Positions 9,291 to 17,778 of a DNA stretch of 64,000 bases are shown piece by piece. A model generated the notes under the pieces. It ran no database searches. It was not told the origin of the DNA and was given only the letters and a program-made list of their open reading frames with translations. The stretch comes from an uncultured Eubacteriales bacterium (GTDB taxonomy: Bacteria; Bacillota; Clostridia; Christensenellales; Aristaeellaceae). The translations under genes were made by a program, and so were the position numbers. Numbering within the stretch: the first letter of the stretch is position 1; every line of letters starts with the position of its first letter. Location: contig CADCHI010000002.1 in assembly GCA_902801165.1 (NCBI GenBank), positions 62,001 to 126,000 of the forward strand, read 5' to 3'.

Positions 9291-9560
9291 TTAGAACTCG
9301 TCCTTGAAGCCCTTGCCAGCCTTGAAAGAGGGGGTCTTCTTGGCGGGAATCTCGATGGACTCCTTGGTGGCGGGATTGCGGCCGATGCGGGCAGCGCGCT
9401 CCTTCAGCTCAAAGGTGCCAAAACCCATCAGCTGAACCTTCTCGCCAGCCTTCAGCGCCTCGGTGATGGTGTCGGTAAAAGCAATCAGAGCGGCCTCGGC
9501 CTGCTTCTTGCTCAGTTCAGATTTCTCAGCCATCTTGGCAATCAGAGTTGCCTTGTTCAT
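9291..9560 (-). CDS. hup: DNA-binding protein HU
   Basis: Nucleoid-associated histone-like protein that bends DNA as a dimer. The 89 residues match the HU length exactly. The beta-arm region reads [19 protein letters not shown], with the intercalating Pro in GRNP, and the protein ends [11 protein letters not shown]. The ATG at 9560 ([10 protein letters not shown]) has GGAGGTG 8 bases upstream. An alternating GGCGC/GCGCC hairpin lies in the leader at about 9595-9610. Confidence 0.97.
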   Translation of the reverse strand: MNKATLIAKMAEKSELSKKQAEAALIAFTDTITEALKAGEKVQLMGFGTFELKERAARIGRNPATKESIEIPAKKTPSFKAGKGFKDEF

Positions 9561-9658
9561 GAATATACACCTCCAGAAGTTATAGCGGCACAGGCGCGTA
9601 TGCGCCAACTGCGCACAATATTTAGCTATTCGAGAAGTATACTGGTTTTTCCTGCTAA

Positions 9659-9687
9659 ATTATAGCTGTCGTCACAATTTTACACAA
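9659..9687 (-). promoter_or_regulatory. Possible hup promoter
   Basis: On the minus strand, -35 TTGTGT (9687-9682), a 17-bp spacer and -10 TATAAT (9664-9659). The -35 is weak and lies in the last codons of the upstream mazG gene. A second TATACT lies about 20 bp downstream. Confidence 0.35.
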
Positions 9688-11063
9688 TCCCAATATACTT
9701 TCAACTTTGCCTCGGGCAACTCCTCCAGGCGCTCCCCGGCTTGCAAAGCCCTTTGCTCCACGGCCTCGAAGCGATCGATCAACCGGTTCACGGCGCGGTT
9801 CAGCGCGATCTCCGGGTCGATCTTCATCAGCCGCGCCATGGCGGCGACATCCAGCAGCGCCTCGCCCAGCCGCGCCTCGGCGTCCTCCGCGCTGGGCAGC
9901 GCCCGCAGCCTGTCCGCACAGCGCTCCGCCACCTGCTGAAGATCGGCGTCACCCATGCCCGCCTCGGCGGCGCGCTTCAATACCTTCACGCCTCGAAGCA
10001 GCGCCGGAAGCGTGCGGGTGACGTCCCGCATGGCCTCGGTGTGGGTGCTCTGGCCGCGCTCCGCCATCTTGTTCCGGCTCCACAGATCCAGGACCTCCTC
10101 CGCGTCCTCGACGTGATCCGTGCCGAAGATGTGGGTGTGGCGGTGGATCATCTTCTCGCAGATGGCGGTGGTGACGTCCGAGATGTCAAATTCGCCGTGC
10201 CTCCGGGCGATCTCCGCGTGGAGCGCCACCTGGAGCAGCACGTCGCCCAGCTCGTCGTAGAGGTGGTCCATGTCCCCGGCGTCGATGGCGTCCATGACCT
10301 CGTAGGCTTCCTCCAGTATGCAGGTGCGGAGGGACTCGTGGGTCTGGGCTCGGTCCCAGGGGCAGCCGCCGGGACCGCACAGCACCCGCATGAGCTCGTT
10401 GAGGTGCTCGAAGTCATAGCGCTCGAGCCCGGTCAGGCCGCGCTGTGCCGGCACCATCACGCAGGTGCGGTGGTCGTACCTCTCGCAGCGGTCGAGCTCG
10501 TACAGTGGCATCCGCTCGGGCTTCTCTCCCGCGTTCGCCACCCAGACCTCGCTCTCCTCCGGGTAGACCGCCATCAGCCGCAGCTTCACCTCTGCTGCCA
10601 GTTCCCGGTTGTCCAGCTCCCGGACCAGGCAGTTCTCCCTCGGCGTCAGGTGGAAGTTCTCCCAGTCGGAGGCCTCCACCGAGCGGGTCTCGCCCTCGGC
10701 AAATGGCAGGAGCACCCCGTCCACCGGCGGCCCGGAGATAATCCTGACGCGATCTCCCGCCCGTCGGGCCAGCTCCGCCGCGGTGCGGTCCCGGACGTCG
10801 GCCACGCCGTAGACCACGTCGGAGGTCCCGGCCATTTCAAGCACCGCCGACGCCGCCGCGTCGATGTGCGCGTCAAAGTCCTCGCAGGACTCGTAGAGCG
10901 CGTCCAGGGTTTCAAATTCGATGCCCTGCTCCCGGAGCCAGTCTGCGCAGCCGCAGCGCTCCGTGTGGAGCACGACGCGCGCGCCGCCCTTCAAGAGTTC
11001 GGCCGCCTCGAAGGTCAGCTGTCCCGCTTCCCAGCCCAGGCCCACAATCGCGATATTGCCCAT
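9672..11063 (-). CDS. yabN: YabN-type tetrapyrrole-methylase-like/MazG fusion protein
   Basis: The C-terminal half (about residues 215-463) is a MazG NTP pyrophosphohydrolase that hydrolyses (possibly non-canonical) NTPs to NMPs. The metal-binding pattern is visible in LEEAYEVMDAI and YDELGDVLLQV. The N-terminal half (about 1-210) begins with the Gly-rich IAIVGLGWEAGQ of the SAM-dependent tetrapyrrole methylase fold. Its usual motifs are weakened, so methylase activity is doubtful. The ATG at 11063 follows GGGAGGGCTGGC. Synteny spoVT-yabN-(hup)-rqcP parallels Bacillus spoVT-yabM-yabN-yabO. Confidence 0.9.
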   Translation of the reverse strand: MGNIAIVGLGWEAGQLTFEAAELLKGGARVVLHTERCGCADWLREQGIEFETLDALYESCEDFDAHIDAAASAVLEMAGTSDVVYGVADVRDRTAAELARRAGDRVRIISGPPVDGVLLPFAEGETRSVEASDWENFHLTPRENCLVRELDNRELAAEVKLRLMAVYPEESEVWVANAGEKPERMPLYELDRCERYDHRTCVMVPAQRGLTGLERYDFEHLNELMRVLCGPGGCPWDRAQTHESLRTCILEEAYEVMDAIDAGDMDHLYDELGDVLLQVALHAEIARRHGEFDISDVTTAICEKMIHRHTHIFGTDHVEDAEEVLDLWSRNKMAERGQSTHTEAMRDVTRTLPALLRGVKVLKRAAEAGMGDADLQQVAERCADRLRALPSAEDAEARLGEALLDVAAMARLMKIDPEIALNRAVNRLIDRFEAVEQRALQAGERLEELPEAKLKVYWDCVKL

Positions 11064-11152
11064 GCCAGCCCTCCCGCAAATTCAATCACGAGAGTCATTA
11101 TAGCACACGCCCGGGCTTCTGACAAGGGAAGGCAGCCTCCATAAGCGCGCTC

Positions 11153-11707
11153 CTACTGCTCCATCTGCCTGCCGATGATGTTCGCCGTGGCCTCGGCCAC
11201 CTTCTGGTCCACCTCGGTCATCTGGAGGCCCGATTCCCTGCTGAGGAGCATCAGCCCGCCGACGATCTCCCCATCCGCAAGGATCGGCGCCACGACCTGT
11301 GCCGAGTAGTTCTCCGGCCGGTCGTCCACCGTGACGGGGATCATCTTCATGCCGGAGGCCAGGTTGTACACCGCGATCTGCCGGCTCTGGAGGATCTGGT
11401 CGGCCTCGCCGCTCAGCGCCTTTTCCACGTACTCCCGCTTGCCCGCGCCAGAGCTGGACACGATGGCGTCCCGGTCGCTGATCAACGCCACGTGGCCCAG
11501 CGTGCGGTAGAGGGAATCGGTGTAGTCCTTGGCGATGGACGCGATCTCCCCGATGGGCGAATACTTCTTGAGGACCACCTCGCCGTCGTGGTCGGTGTAG
11601 ATCTCCAGCGGGTCCCCCTCCCGGATCCGCAGTGTCCGCCGGATCTCCTTGGGAATGACCACCCTGCCCAGCTCGTCTATCCGCCGTACAATGCCCGTTG
11701 CTCGCAT
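11153..11707 (-). CDS. spoVT: Stage V sporulation protein T, transcriptional regulator
   Basis: Forespore-expressed regulator of sigma-G-dependent genes. Residues 1-50 form the AbrB-type swapped-hairpin DNA-binding domain (GIVRRIDELGRVVIPKEIRR, nearly identical to the family). Residues about 55-184 form the C-terminal GAF domain. The ATG at 11707 has GGAGGCG 7 bases upstream and is preferred over 11755. Length 184 against about 178 in Bacillus. This gene and sigK at 51 kb are the main evidence for endospore formation. Confidence 0.95.
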   Translation of the reverse strand: MRATGIVRRIDELGRVVIPKEIRRTLRIREGDPLEIYTDHDGEVVLKKYSPIGEIASIAKDYTDSLYRTLGHVALISDRDAIVSSSGAGKREYVEKALSGEADQILQSRQIAVYNLASGMKMIPVTVDDRPENYSAQVVAPILADGEIVGGLMLLSRESGLQMTEVDQKVAEATANIIGRQMEQ

Positions 11708-11983
11708 AAAAAACGCCTCCGATTGCTCAAACTGGCTGAATGCAGTCGATACCATCGATTGAAACTGCTCTCAGCGGCACATACTTCAAGTCGTGTGCGT
11801 AGTTTGCGCGAATCGGAGCGTTTTATGCGTGAATACGGCGGCGCGAATCTGTCGGGACTTCCCCATTTATGGAGCATCCGGCTGGTCCGTGCCGGCGTCA
11901 TTTGCGCAGTCAATCCATTTTCGGCGTTTACAGGAAGGTATTTTGGAAGTATAATGGTTTTGCTGTCAAAGACAAAGGCTGAC
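11708..11983. other. Intergenic stretch upstream of spoVT
   Basis: With the adjoining duplication this is a gene-free gap of about 350 bp. No reading frame with an RBS is convincing on either strand. The base composition is more AT-rich than the neighbouring genes. A forespore (sigma-G type) promoter for spoVT should lie here, but I could not identify one with confidence. Confidence 0.5.
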
Positions 11984-12047
11984 TGTATTGCCTACGGCGT
12001 CGCTGGAGCCGCGGCTGTATTGCCTACGGCGTCGCTGGAGCCGCGGC
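11984..12047 (+). repeat. Perfect 32-bp tandem duplication
   Basis: Two identical 32-bp units (11984-12015 and 12016-12047) begin TGTATTGCCTACGG and end GAGCCGCGGC. They lie just beyond the 3' end of the amidohydrolase gene, between it and spoVT. Each unit contains the palindrome GCCGCGGC. No further copy was noticed in the window. Confidence 0.9.
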
Positions 12048-12060
12048 TATGTGGCCCCTC

Positions 12061-12936
12061 TCATGGCTGTCGGCCGCCCCACACAAACCTCTCGCGGATG
12101 GCTTTCTCGCCCGCGCGGAGAATGTCGTCGGTTCGCGGCCCGAGGGCCCGCTTCAGCAGGGCATACTCATCCAGCGTGCCCTTGGCGTGGGGCACCTGGT
12201 AGGCGCCGTTGTCGCTACCCAGGGCAACGCTTCCGCCGAGCTTTGCGCAAAGCGCGACGTTCTCCAGCTGGATGTCCAGTATGCGGGTCAGCACGTCATC
12301 CGGGTAGCGGCCGCAGCCGATCAGGTTTCCGATGGTCACCAGCGTGGGCACCCACACTGCGCCGCTTTGGGCCAGCGCATCCACGGCCTCCCGGTCCAGG
12401 TAAGCGCCGTGCTCGACGCTGTCCACGCCGGCCTCGACCGCCGCCAGCACGGTCTGCGCGCCGTTGGCGTGGGCCATCACGGAAAAGCCTTCGCCGTGGG
12501 CGATGGTGATCAGTTCCCGGATCTGCTGCGCGGTGAGCGGTTCGCTGGTGATGACGCCAAAGTGGTCGAAGTCCACGAGGCCGGAAATCATCACCTTGAT
12601 GAAGTCCGCCCCGGCCTGTCGCGCCTCCGCCACCATGGCGCGGTAGTCCTCCAGCGTCTCAAACGCCCTGCCGATGAACGCGCCGTAGCGCCCCTTCAGG
12701 CACATCGGACAGAGGGGCGCCCGGTACTCGATGCCGTATTCCGGCGCGAGCTCTCGGGCCCGGAGCGCGACGCCGAAGGCGTCTCCGCCGTCCCGAAGAT
12801 AGCGTATCCCCGCTCCGGCGTAGGCCGTAAGCCTCTGCCGAATCAGGTCGTCCCGGACGTGGCCCCGATGGGCCGCGATCGCGTCCTTGTAGTATACGCC
12901 ATCCAGCACCATGTGCATGTGGCAGTCGCCGAACAT
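12061..12936 (-). CDS. Amidohydrolase-family metal-dependent hydrolase
   Basis: TIM-barrel hydrolase of the amidohydrolase superfamily; substrate unknown. The 291-residue protein opens MFGDCHMHMVLDG with the HxH metal pair. It then shows FIKVM (possible carbamylated Lys), VMAHANG and SVEHGAYL (metal His residues) and a late GSDNGAY (catalytic Asp). The ATG at 12936 follows GGAGGGATGGCGGT. The composition resembles imidazolonepropionase- or prolidase-like members that lack the N-terminal beta-sandwich. It appears monocistronic, with its own promoter at 13043-13071. Confidence 0.82.
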   Translation of the reverse strand: MFGDCHMHMVLDGVYYKDAIAAHRGHVRDDLIRQRLTAYAGAGIRYLRDGGDAFGVALRARELAPEYGIEYRAPLCPMCLKGRYGAFIGRAFETLEDYRAMVAEARQAGADFIKVMISGLVDFDHFGVITSEPLTAQQIRELITIAHGEGFSVMAHANGAQTVLAAVEAGVDSVEHGAYLDREAVDALAQSGAVWVPTLVTIGNLIGCGRYPDDVLTRILDIQLENVALCAKLGGSVALGSDNGAYQVPHAKGTLDEYALLKRALGPRTDDILRAGEKAIRERFVWGGRQP

Positions 12937-13042
12937 ACCGCCATCCCTCCAACGCGCGGGCCGGCGGGAGCAAGCGCCTCCCAGGGCCGCAGTATTCAGT
13001 GAAATGCCCTCACGCCGCGCTAGGCGCTCTGGGACAAGGCCC

Positions 13043-13071
13043 ATTATAGGCCGCGAAAATTAAGAATGCAA
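13043..13071 (-). promoter_or_regulatory. Promoter of the amidohydrolase gene
   Basis: On the minus strand, -35 TTGCAT (13071-13066), a 17-bp spacer and a perfect -10 TATAAT (13048-13043), about 105 bp before the start codon. Confidence 0.65.
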
Positions 13072-13133
13072 TCGTCCCCCGCGCATGCGGGTCGGACATG
13101 CCGCATACACCAACACACAGGGAGGAAGCATCC

Positions 13134-13331
13134 ATGAAGATCCGTTTCAACGAGGACCAGGAGGTCGTGAACACCATCAAGGAGGGGCTTGAGCGCACCG
13201 GCGGCTACTGTCCCTGCCGCATGGCCCGCACCCCCGAAAACAAGTGCATGTGCAAGGAGTTCCGGGAGCAGATCGCCGATCCGGACTACGAGGGCTACTG
13301 CCACTGCATGCTTTACTACAAGGAGAAGTAA
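13134..13331 (+). CDS. Ferredoxin-thioredoxin-reductase catalytic-chain-like protein
   Basis: A 65-residue protein with three CxC pairs: Cys26/28 (CPC), Cys38/40 (CMC) and Cys56/58 (CHC). This is the arrangement of the FTR beta chain, in which four Cys hold a 4Fe-4S cluster and two form a redox disulfide. The likely role is electron transfer from ferredoxin, or from a rubredoxin-type partner, to a thiol target. The ATG at 13134 follows GGAGGAAGCATCC; the ORF upstream of it (13098) has no RBS. No FTR variable chain or thioredoxin lies next to it, so the partner is unknown. It is shorter than plant and cyanobacterial FTR beta (about 110 residues), as are other anaerobe homologues. Confidence 0.8.
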   Translation: MKIRFNEDQEVVNTIKEGLERTGGYCPCRMARTPENKCMCKEFREQIADPDYEGYCHCMLYYKEK

Positions 13332-13378
13332 CCGCGATCAGCGGGGCCGGGTCCGCTGACTTCGGGTCGCCCCATGGC

Positions 13379-13420
13379 AAAGGCATGGCCGTTCATCAAT
13401 AGAGCGGCCATGCCTTTATG
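13379..13420 (+). terminator. Terminator after the FTR-like gene
   Basis: AAAGGCATGGCCG pairs perfectly with CGGCCATGCCTTT across 13 bases, followed by TTTATGTCT. A smaller CAGCGG/CCGCTG hairpin precedes it at about 13339-13358. Confidence 0.6.
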
Positions 13421-13445
13421 TCTATCAAAACTTTTCCATAAGCAA

Positions 13446-13483
13446 GCCGCCCGGGAGGACTCCGTAAGTCCCTCCCGGGCGGC
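13446..13483 (-). terminator. Terminator of the foldase gene
   Basis: GCCGCCCGGGAGG pairs with CCTCCCGGGCGGC. On the minus strand the stem is followed by TTGCTT. It lies 14 bp beyond the stop codon at 13498, so with the previous hairpin it separates two convergent genes. Confidence 0.6.
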
Positions 13484-13497
13484 GGTGTGTCGATCTA

Positions 13498-14925
13498 TCA
13501 GTCCAGGTTGAAGGCGTCGATGTGATACACCGGGTTCAGCGCGGCGATCCAGGACTCCAGCTCCTCGTTGAAGTGATCGTGCTTCATGGTCTCGAGGGTG
13601 TCCTCGTACAGCGCGTCGCGCACGTCGTCCAGGGCCACGGCGCCCGCGGTCACGTCGGACTCATAGCGGATGATGTGAATGCCGCTGGCGCTGATGACCG
13701 GGGTCTCGGACACGTCGCCGATATTCGCCAGTGCCATCGCGCCCGCGGTGAAGTTGGCGTCCCAGTTGGTGGAGTTGGCGCAGACGTAGTAGCCGCGGGT
13801 CTTGGTGGGCTCGTTCTGCATGCCGGGATCCTCTCCATAGGCCTCGATCAGGCTGTCGAAGTCCTCGCCCGCCTCGATCTTGCCGTAGATCTCGTCAAGC
13901 TTGTCCTGCACGGAGGCCAGGCAGTCGGCCTCGGCCTTCTCGACAGCTTCCTTCAGGCCGTCCAGGCCCGCCTCGGCGGCGTCGATGTCGGCCTGGATCT
14001 CCTCGGCGGTGCGAGGCGCCTCGGTCTCCTCAGCCTCTTCGGCTTCCTCTTCATCCTCGGCCGCCTCGGCGTCCTCGGGGTTGTTCACGGCGTCCAGCTC
14101 GGCGCGCAGGTCCTCAATGCTGTCCTCAGCGGCGGTGAGATCGCTGCGGGCGGTGGTCACGGCCTGGAGCACCTCGGAATCCGGGATGACCAGGATGTGC
14201 TTGACGGTGCGGTAGCCCTCCGGCATCCAGTACACGGTGGTGCTGTCGGAGGTCATCGCGGACTCAAAGCTGCCGTAGGCATCGGCGTAGCTGGTCTCGT
14301 CGTCGGAGACTGCGGTCTCATAGGCCGCCTGCAGCTGCTCGTCGGTGACCTCGGTGATCTCGCCCTCGACGGTCTCCTCGATCAGCTCGTACTGGGCGCT
14401 CGCCAGCTGGACGTTGTACAGGGCGTCCTGGGTGTAGCCGGCCAGGTACAGCTCGTACTCCGCGCGCTTCTCGCGCTCGGCCTCGGTCTCGCCGGTCACG
14501 GACTCAAGGATGCTGTCGTGGGCGGTCTTGTAGTTTTCCTCGGCGGTGGTGCGGACCTCCTCGGCCTTCTCATCGCTCAGCGCCAGGCCGCGGGATTCCA
14601 GCTCCTTGGCCACGGCCACGTTCTGGACCGCATTCTCCACCACGTCCTGCTCGATATCGGTGAGCATGCTGGCGCTCATGTTGATGCCGTACATCGCGTA
14701 CAGCTGGCTCATATAGGAATACTCGGAATTGAGGCTGCCCATCACGTCCTCCTGGAGAATCTGGCCGCCGTCATATTCCGCAACCACGGCGGAATACTTC
14801 TTCTTTGCCGCCGCCATATCCTCATCCAGCTGCATCATGGGATCGATACCGATCAGGTTGCAGCCGGTCAGCACCAGCATCAGCACAATCAAGAGGCCGG
14901 TCAGCCTCACAAGCGCGTGTCTCAT
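13498..14925 (-). CDS. prsA: PrsA/SurA-type peptidyl-prolyl isomerase lipoprotein
   Basis: Extracytoplasmic foldase expected to help secreted proteins fold. The 475 residues begin with a signal sequence and lipobox LVLTGC (lipidated Cys22). A SurA_N-like helical region covers about 40-200. The parvulin domain starts at about 238 (YRTVKHILVIPDSE) and resumes at about 338 (VQDKLDEIYGKIEAGEDFDSL), ending near 422. Between these halves lies an inserted charged coiled-coil of about 85 residues with a Glu/Ala-rich run at 281-303. The ATG at 14925 follows GAGAGGAAGATTGTT. Substrates are unknown; the two giant exported proteins in this window are plausible clients (inference). Confidence 0.85.
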   Translation of the reverse strand: MRHALVRLTGLLIVLMLVLTGCNLIGIDPMMQLDEDMAAAKKKYSAVVAEYDGGQILQEDVMGSLNSEYSYMSQLYAMYGINMSASMLTDIEQDVVENAVQNVAVAKELESRGLALSDEKAEEVRTTAEENYKTAHDSILESVTGETEAEREKRAEYELYLAGYTQDALYNVQLASAQYELIEETVEGEITEVTDEQLQAAYETAVSDDETSYADAYGSFESAMTSDSTTVYWMPEGYRTVKHILVIPDSEVLQAVTTARSDLTAAEDSIEDLRAELDAVNNPEDAEAAEDEEEAEEAEETEAPRTAEEIQADIDAAEAGLDGLKEAVEKAEADCLASVQDKLDEIYGKIEAGEDFDSLIEAYGEDPGMQNEPTKTRGYYVCANSTNWDANFTAGAMALANIGDVSETPVISASGIHIIRYESDVTAGAVALDDVRDALYEDTLETMKHDHFNEELESWIAALNPVYHIDAFNLD

Positions 14926-14971
14926 AACAATCTTCCTCTCAATCTCAGGGCATCCACACCCAAAAATATGT

Positions 14972-15598
14972 TTACCCATATATTATACACATTTCAGGCT
15001 TTTCCGCAAGGGATTTTGGGAAATCTCCATTCTGTAAAAAGGAATATACCCCGTTTTTCAGCATATTTTCACAGTCTGTATACAGATTGTTCGCGTCCGC
15101 GCCGCAAAACTCCGCCGTCAGGAGCCTGCCGTGGAGGCGTCCTGTGCCGATGAAGGCCGCCTGCGGACGGTCGTGGCCGGCCAGGCACGCGCGGATCACC
15201 AGCACGTCCGAGACGCACAGCGGCAGGTTACGCCGGGCAAAGCGGTCCAAGCGTACCGCCTGCCTGAACAGCGCGGGGTCCACGCCGCTGCCGACGGTTC
15301 TCGGGGAGCGCGGGTCGATCAGCGCCAGGCGCTCCACAGGCAGCTGCTCCGCCAGGGCCAGTGCAGCGCCGCAGCCGGTGCCGCAGGCGACCACCGACGC
15401 GCCGCCCGTCCCGGACCGCGCCGCCTGAAGCGCGTCCTGGAGCGCGGGCAACAGGTATCCCGTTCCCGCCGGCTTCGGTGCGCAGACCCGCACGCCTTTT
15501 GCAGCGAGAAATGAAGAAAGTCCGGAAAGCCGAGACATTCCGGACAGGAAATCGTCGATCACTACGCAGGCCATCGCGCTGTGAATCGTCGGCGCCAT
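14972..15598 (-). CDS. Hypothetical protein, possibly a small alpha/beta-hydrolase-like protein
   Basis: I do not recognise this 208-residue protein. The ATG at 15598 has AGGGGAGG upstream and follows ktrA by 42 bp, so it looks like the last gene of the ktr operon. The segment VVACGTGCGAALALAEQLP resembles a nucleophile elbow followed by a helix. However, the central residue would be Thr or Gly instead of Ser, and no His/Asp triad is obvious. The 3' end overlaps the prsA promoter. If translated it is probably cytoplasmic, with no signal peptide. Confidence 0.55.
   Translation of the reverse strand: MAPTIHSAMACVVIDDFLSGMSRLSGLSSFLAAKGVRVCAPKPAGTGYLLPALQDALQAARSGTGGASVVACGTGCGAALALAEQLPVERLALIDPRSPRTVGSGVDPALFRQAVRLDRFARRNLPLCVSDVLVIRACLAGHDRPQAAFIGTGRLHGRLLTAEFCGADANNLYTDCENMLKNGVYSFLQNGDFPKSLAEKPEMCIIYG
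14982..15009 (-). promoter_or_regulatory. Promoter of prsA
   Basis: On the minus strand, -35 TTGCGG (15009-15004), a 16-bp spacer and -10 TATAAT (14987-14982), 57 bp before the prsA ATG. It lies inside the last codons of the upstream hypothetical gene. Confidence 0.5.
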
Positions 15599-15640
15599 GA
15601 ATCGCCGCCTCCCCTCTGGTGGCGGCAGACGCCGCCGGGA

Positions 15641-16315
15641 TCAGCCCCACCGATCCATCTTCCTCAGGGTCTCCTCGCTGACCACGGCCAGCAGTACGTC
15701 CTCCTCCCGGAGCACATCGCCGGGCTTGGGCATGGCGTTCAGCTTGTCGCCGTTGCGGATCGCCACCACGTTGATTCCCATGCGGCTGCGCATGGAAAGC
15801 TCCTGGAGGGTATGGCCGACCCATTCCGACCTCGGTCGGATTTCCACCATGGAGTATTCGGAGGAGAGCTCGAGAAAGTCGATGATGTTGCCCGATACAA
15901 GGGTATGCGCCACCCTGCGGCCCATATCACGCTCCGGGAACAAAACTTGATCCGCGCCAAGCTTTTCCAGCATCCGGCCGTGGAATTCGTCGTGGGCCTT
16001 GGCGATGATGCGCTTGGCGCCCAGCTCCTTCAGGGACATCACGATGGTGCCGCTGGCACGGATGTCCGAGCCCATGGTGACGAAGGCCACGTCGAAGTCC
16101 TGCACGCCCAGGGCCTCCAGGGCGTCCCGGTCCATGGCGTCCATCTGCACCACGTGGGTCAGCACGTCCCGCATATCCTCCACCAGGTCCATGCGCCGGT
16201 CCACGCCCAGGACCTCCTCGCCGTCCTTGCACAGGGTCTCGGCGATGGCACGGCCGAAGCGCCCGAGGCCGACGACGATGTACTGCTTCTTTTGATTCTT
16301 CCTGCTCATGTTCAT
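15641..16315 (-). CDS. ktrA: KtrA-type RCK regulatory subunit of a K+ transporter
   Basis: Cytoplasmic octameric-ring subunit that gates KtrB according to bound nucleotide. The 224 residues hold an RCK_N Rossmann domain with VVGLGRFGRAIAE (residues about 13-25) and the acidic ribose-binding VDRRMD, then an RCK_C domain from about 140 (EIRPRSEWVGHTL). It lies 30 bp downstream of ktrB, so the pair is certain by context. Confidence 0.94.
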   Translation of the reverse strand: MNMSRKNQKKQYIVVGLGRFGRAIAETLCKDGEEVLGVDRRMDLVEDMRDVLTHVVQMDAMDRDALEALGVQDFDVAFVTMGSDIRASGTIVMSLKELGAKRIIAKAHDEFHGRMLEKLGADQVLFPERDMGRRVAHTLVSGNIIDFLELSSEYSMVEIRPRSEWVGHTLQELSMRSRMGINVVAIRNGDKLNAMPKPGDVLREEDVLLAVVSEETLRKMDRWG

Positions 16316-16345
16316 GTCCTCCGTTGACTTCGTCCGCGGCTTCGC

Positions 16346-17776
16346 TCAGCCGATCATCACCCGGTCCTCCGGGTAGCGCAGCAGCTCCCGCGCCTTGTTC
16401 TGGCGGTTCGAGAACAGCATGGCCATGGTCAGCGGTCCGATGCGGCCGATGTACATGGTGATGATGATCAGTATCCGCGCCAGCGGCTTCAGGTTCGCCG
16501 AGCCGATGGCGGAAATGCCCACCGTGCCCACGGCGGACATGCACTCATAATACAGATCCAGGAACGCCGCGCCGGGCTGCAGCAGCGACAGCGCGCAGAT
16601 GTCCACCAGCGCCACCGCTATGGCAATGAACACGATGGCCATGGTCCTCTGGATCAGACCCTGGTCGATTCTCCGCCCGAACACCACGATGCTCCGCTCG
16701 CCCCGGGCCACCATGCGCACCGTCAGCACCATGATGGCCAGCGTGGTCACCTTCACGCCGCCGCCGGTGGAGGCCGGCGCCGCGCCCACCAGCATCATCA
16801 GGCCGCCGAGCAGCTTCGTGCAGTCCCGCAGGCCGGCCTGGTCGATGGTGTTGAAGCCCGCCGTGCGCAGCGTCATGGATTGGAACAGCGACGCCAGCAG
16901 CTTCTGCCCAAAGGGCAGCGGCCCCAGCGTGGCGGGATTGGACCACTCCAACGCCAGCACCAGCAGCATGCCGCCAAACAGCAGCGCGCCGTAGCTGACC
17001 AGCACCAGCTTGGTGTGCAGCCGGAAGCGCTTGAAGGAACGCCGGGTCAGCATGTCGTGCAGCACGCTGAACCCCAGGCCGCCGATGACCACCATGGCCA
17101 CCGCCGTCAGGTTCATCAGCACATCCCCGGCAAAGCCGGTCAGGCTCTGCCCGCCGCCGAACAGGTCAAAGCCGGCGTTGCAGAAGGCGGAAACCGCGTG
17201 GAACAGCGAATAGAAGGCACCCCTGCCCCAGCCGTAGATCGGGATCAGGCGGAACGAGAACAGCACGGCGCCGGCCAGCTCCACCGTAAAGGCGCTGACC
17301 GCCACCCACTGCACCATCTGCACCATGCCGCCGATGTCGTCCTCGTTCAGGGAATCGCGCATGATCATGCGCTCCCGCATGGAGATGTGGCGGCCCATCA
17401 GCCGGAACAGCAGCGTGGCAAAGGTCATGAAGCCGAGGCCGCCCAGCTGGATCAGCACCAGCAGCACCACGTGGCCGAAGGTGGAATAGGCCCGGCCGGT
17501 GTCCTGCACCACGAGGCCCGTCACGCACACCGCGGAGGTCGCGGTGAACAGGTTGTCAAACCAGGGAATGCCCCTGCCGGACGTTGAAGCCACAGGCAGG
17601 CTCAGCAGCAGGCTGCCCAACAGTATGATCCCCAGGAAGCCCAGGGCGATCATCGGCAGCGGGCTGAAGCCCGTGCCCCGGTATATCCGCTGCAGGCACC
17701 ACTTTATAAACCGACGTCGGTACTTTCCTTTTCCCTTGTCGTCGATGGCGTCCCGGCCCTTCCAATTTGAAAGCAC
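16346..17776 (-). CDS. ktrB: KtrB-type K+ (Na+-coupled) transporter membrane subunit
   Basis: Ion-conducting subunit of the Trk/Ktr/HKT superfamily. The 476 residues contain four P-loop selectivity segments, each with its filter glycine: TSAVCVTG, SAFCNAG, MTLRTAG and MSAVGTVG, embedded in many hydrophobic segments. I place the start at the GTG at 17776 (MLSNWKGRD) because GAGAGGG lies 8 bases upstream and the gene then begins 2 bp after the pfkB stop. The open frame running up to 18463 lies inside pfkB and is a shadow. Residues 5-25 are a basic cytoplasmic N-terminus. Confidence 0.93.
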   Translation of the reverse strand: MLSNWKGRDAIDDKGKGKYRRRFIKWCLQRIYRGTGFSPLPMIALGFLGIILLGSLLLSLPVASTSGRGIPWFDNLFTATSAVCVTGLVVQDTGRAYSTFGHVVLLVLIQLGGLGFMTFATLLFRLMGRHISMRERMIMRDSLNEDDIGGMVQMVQWVAVSAFTVELAGAVLFSFRLIPIYGWGRGAFYSLFHAVSAFCNAGFDLFGGGQSLTGFAGDVLMNLTAVAMVVIGGLGFSVLHDMLTRRSFKRFRLHTKLVLVSYGALLFGGMLLVLALEWSNPATLGPLPFGQKLLASLFQSMTLRTAGFNTIDQAGLRDCTKLLGGLMMLVGAAPASTGGGVKVTTLAIMVLTVRMVARGERSIVVFGRRIDQGLIQRTMAIVFIAIAVALVDICALSLLQPGAAFLDLYYECMSAVGTVGISAIGSANLKPLARILIIITMYIGRIGPLTMAMLFSNRQNKARELLRYPEDRVMIG

Positions 17777-17778
17777 GG

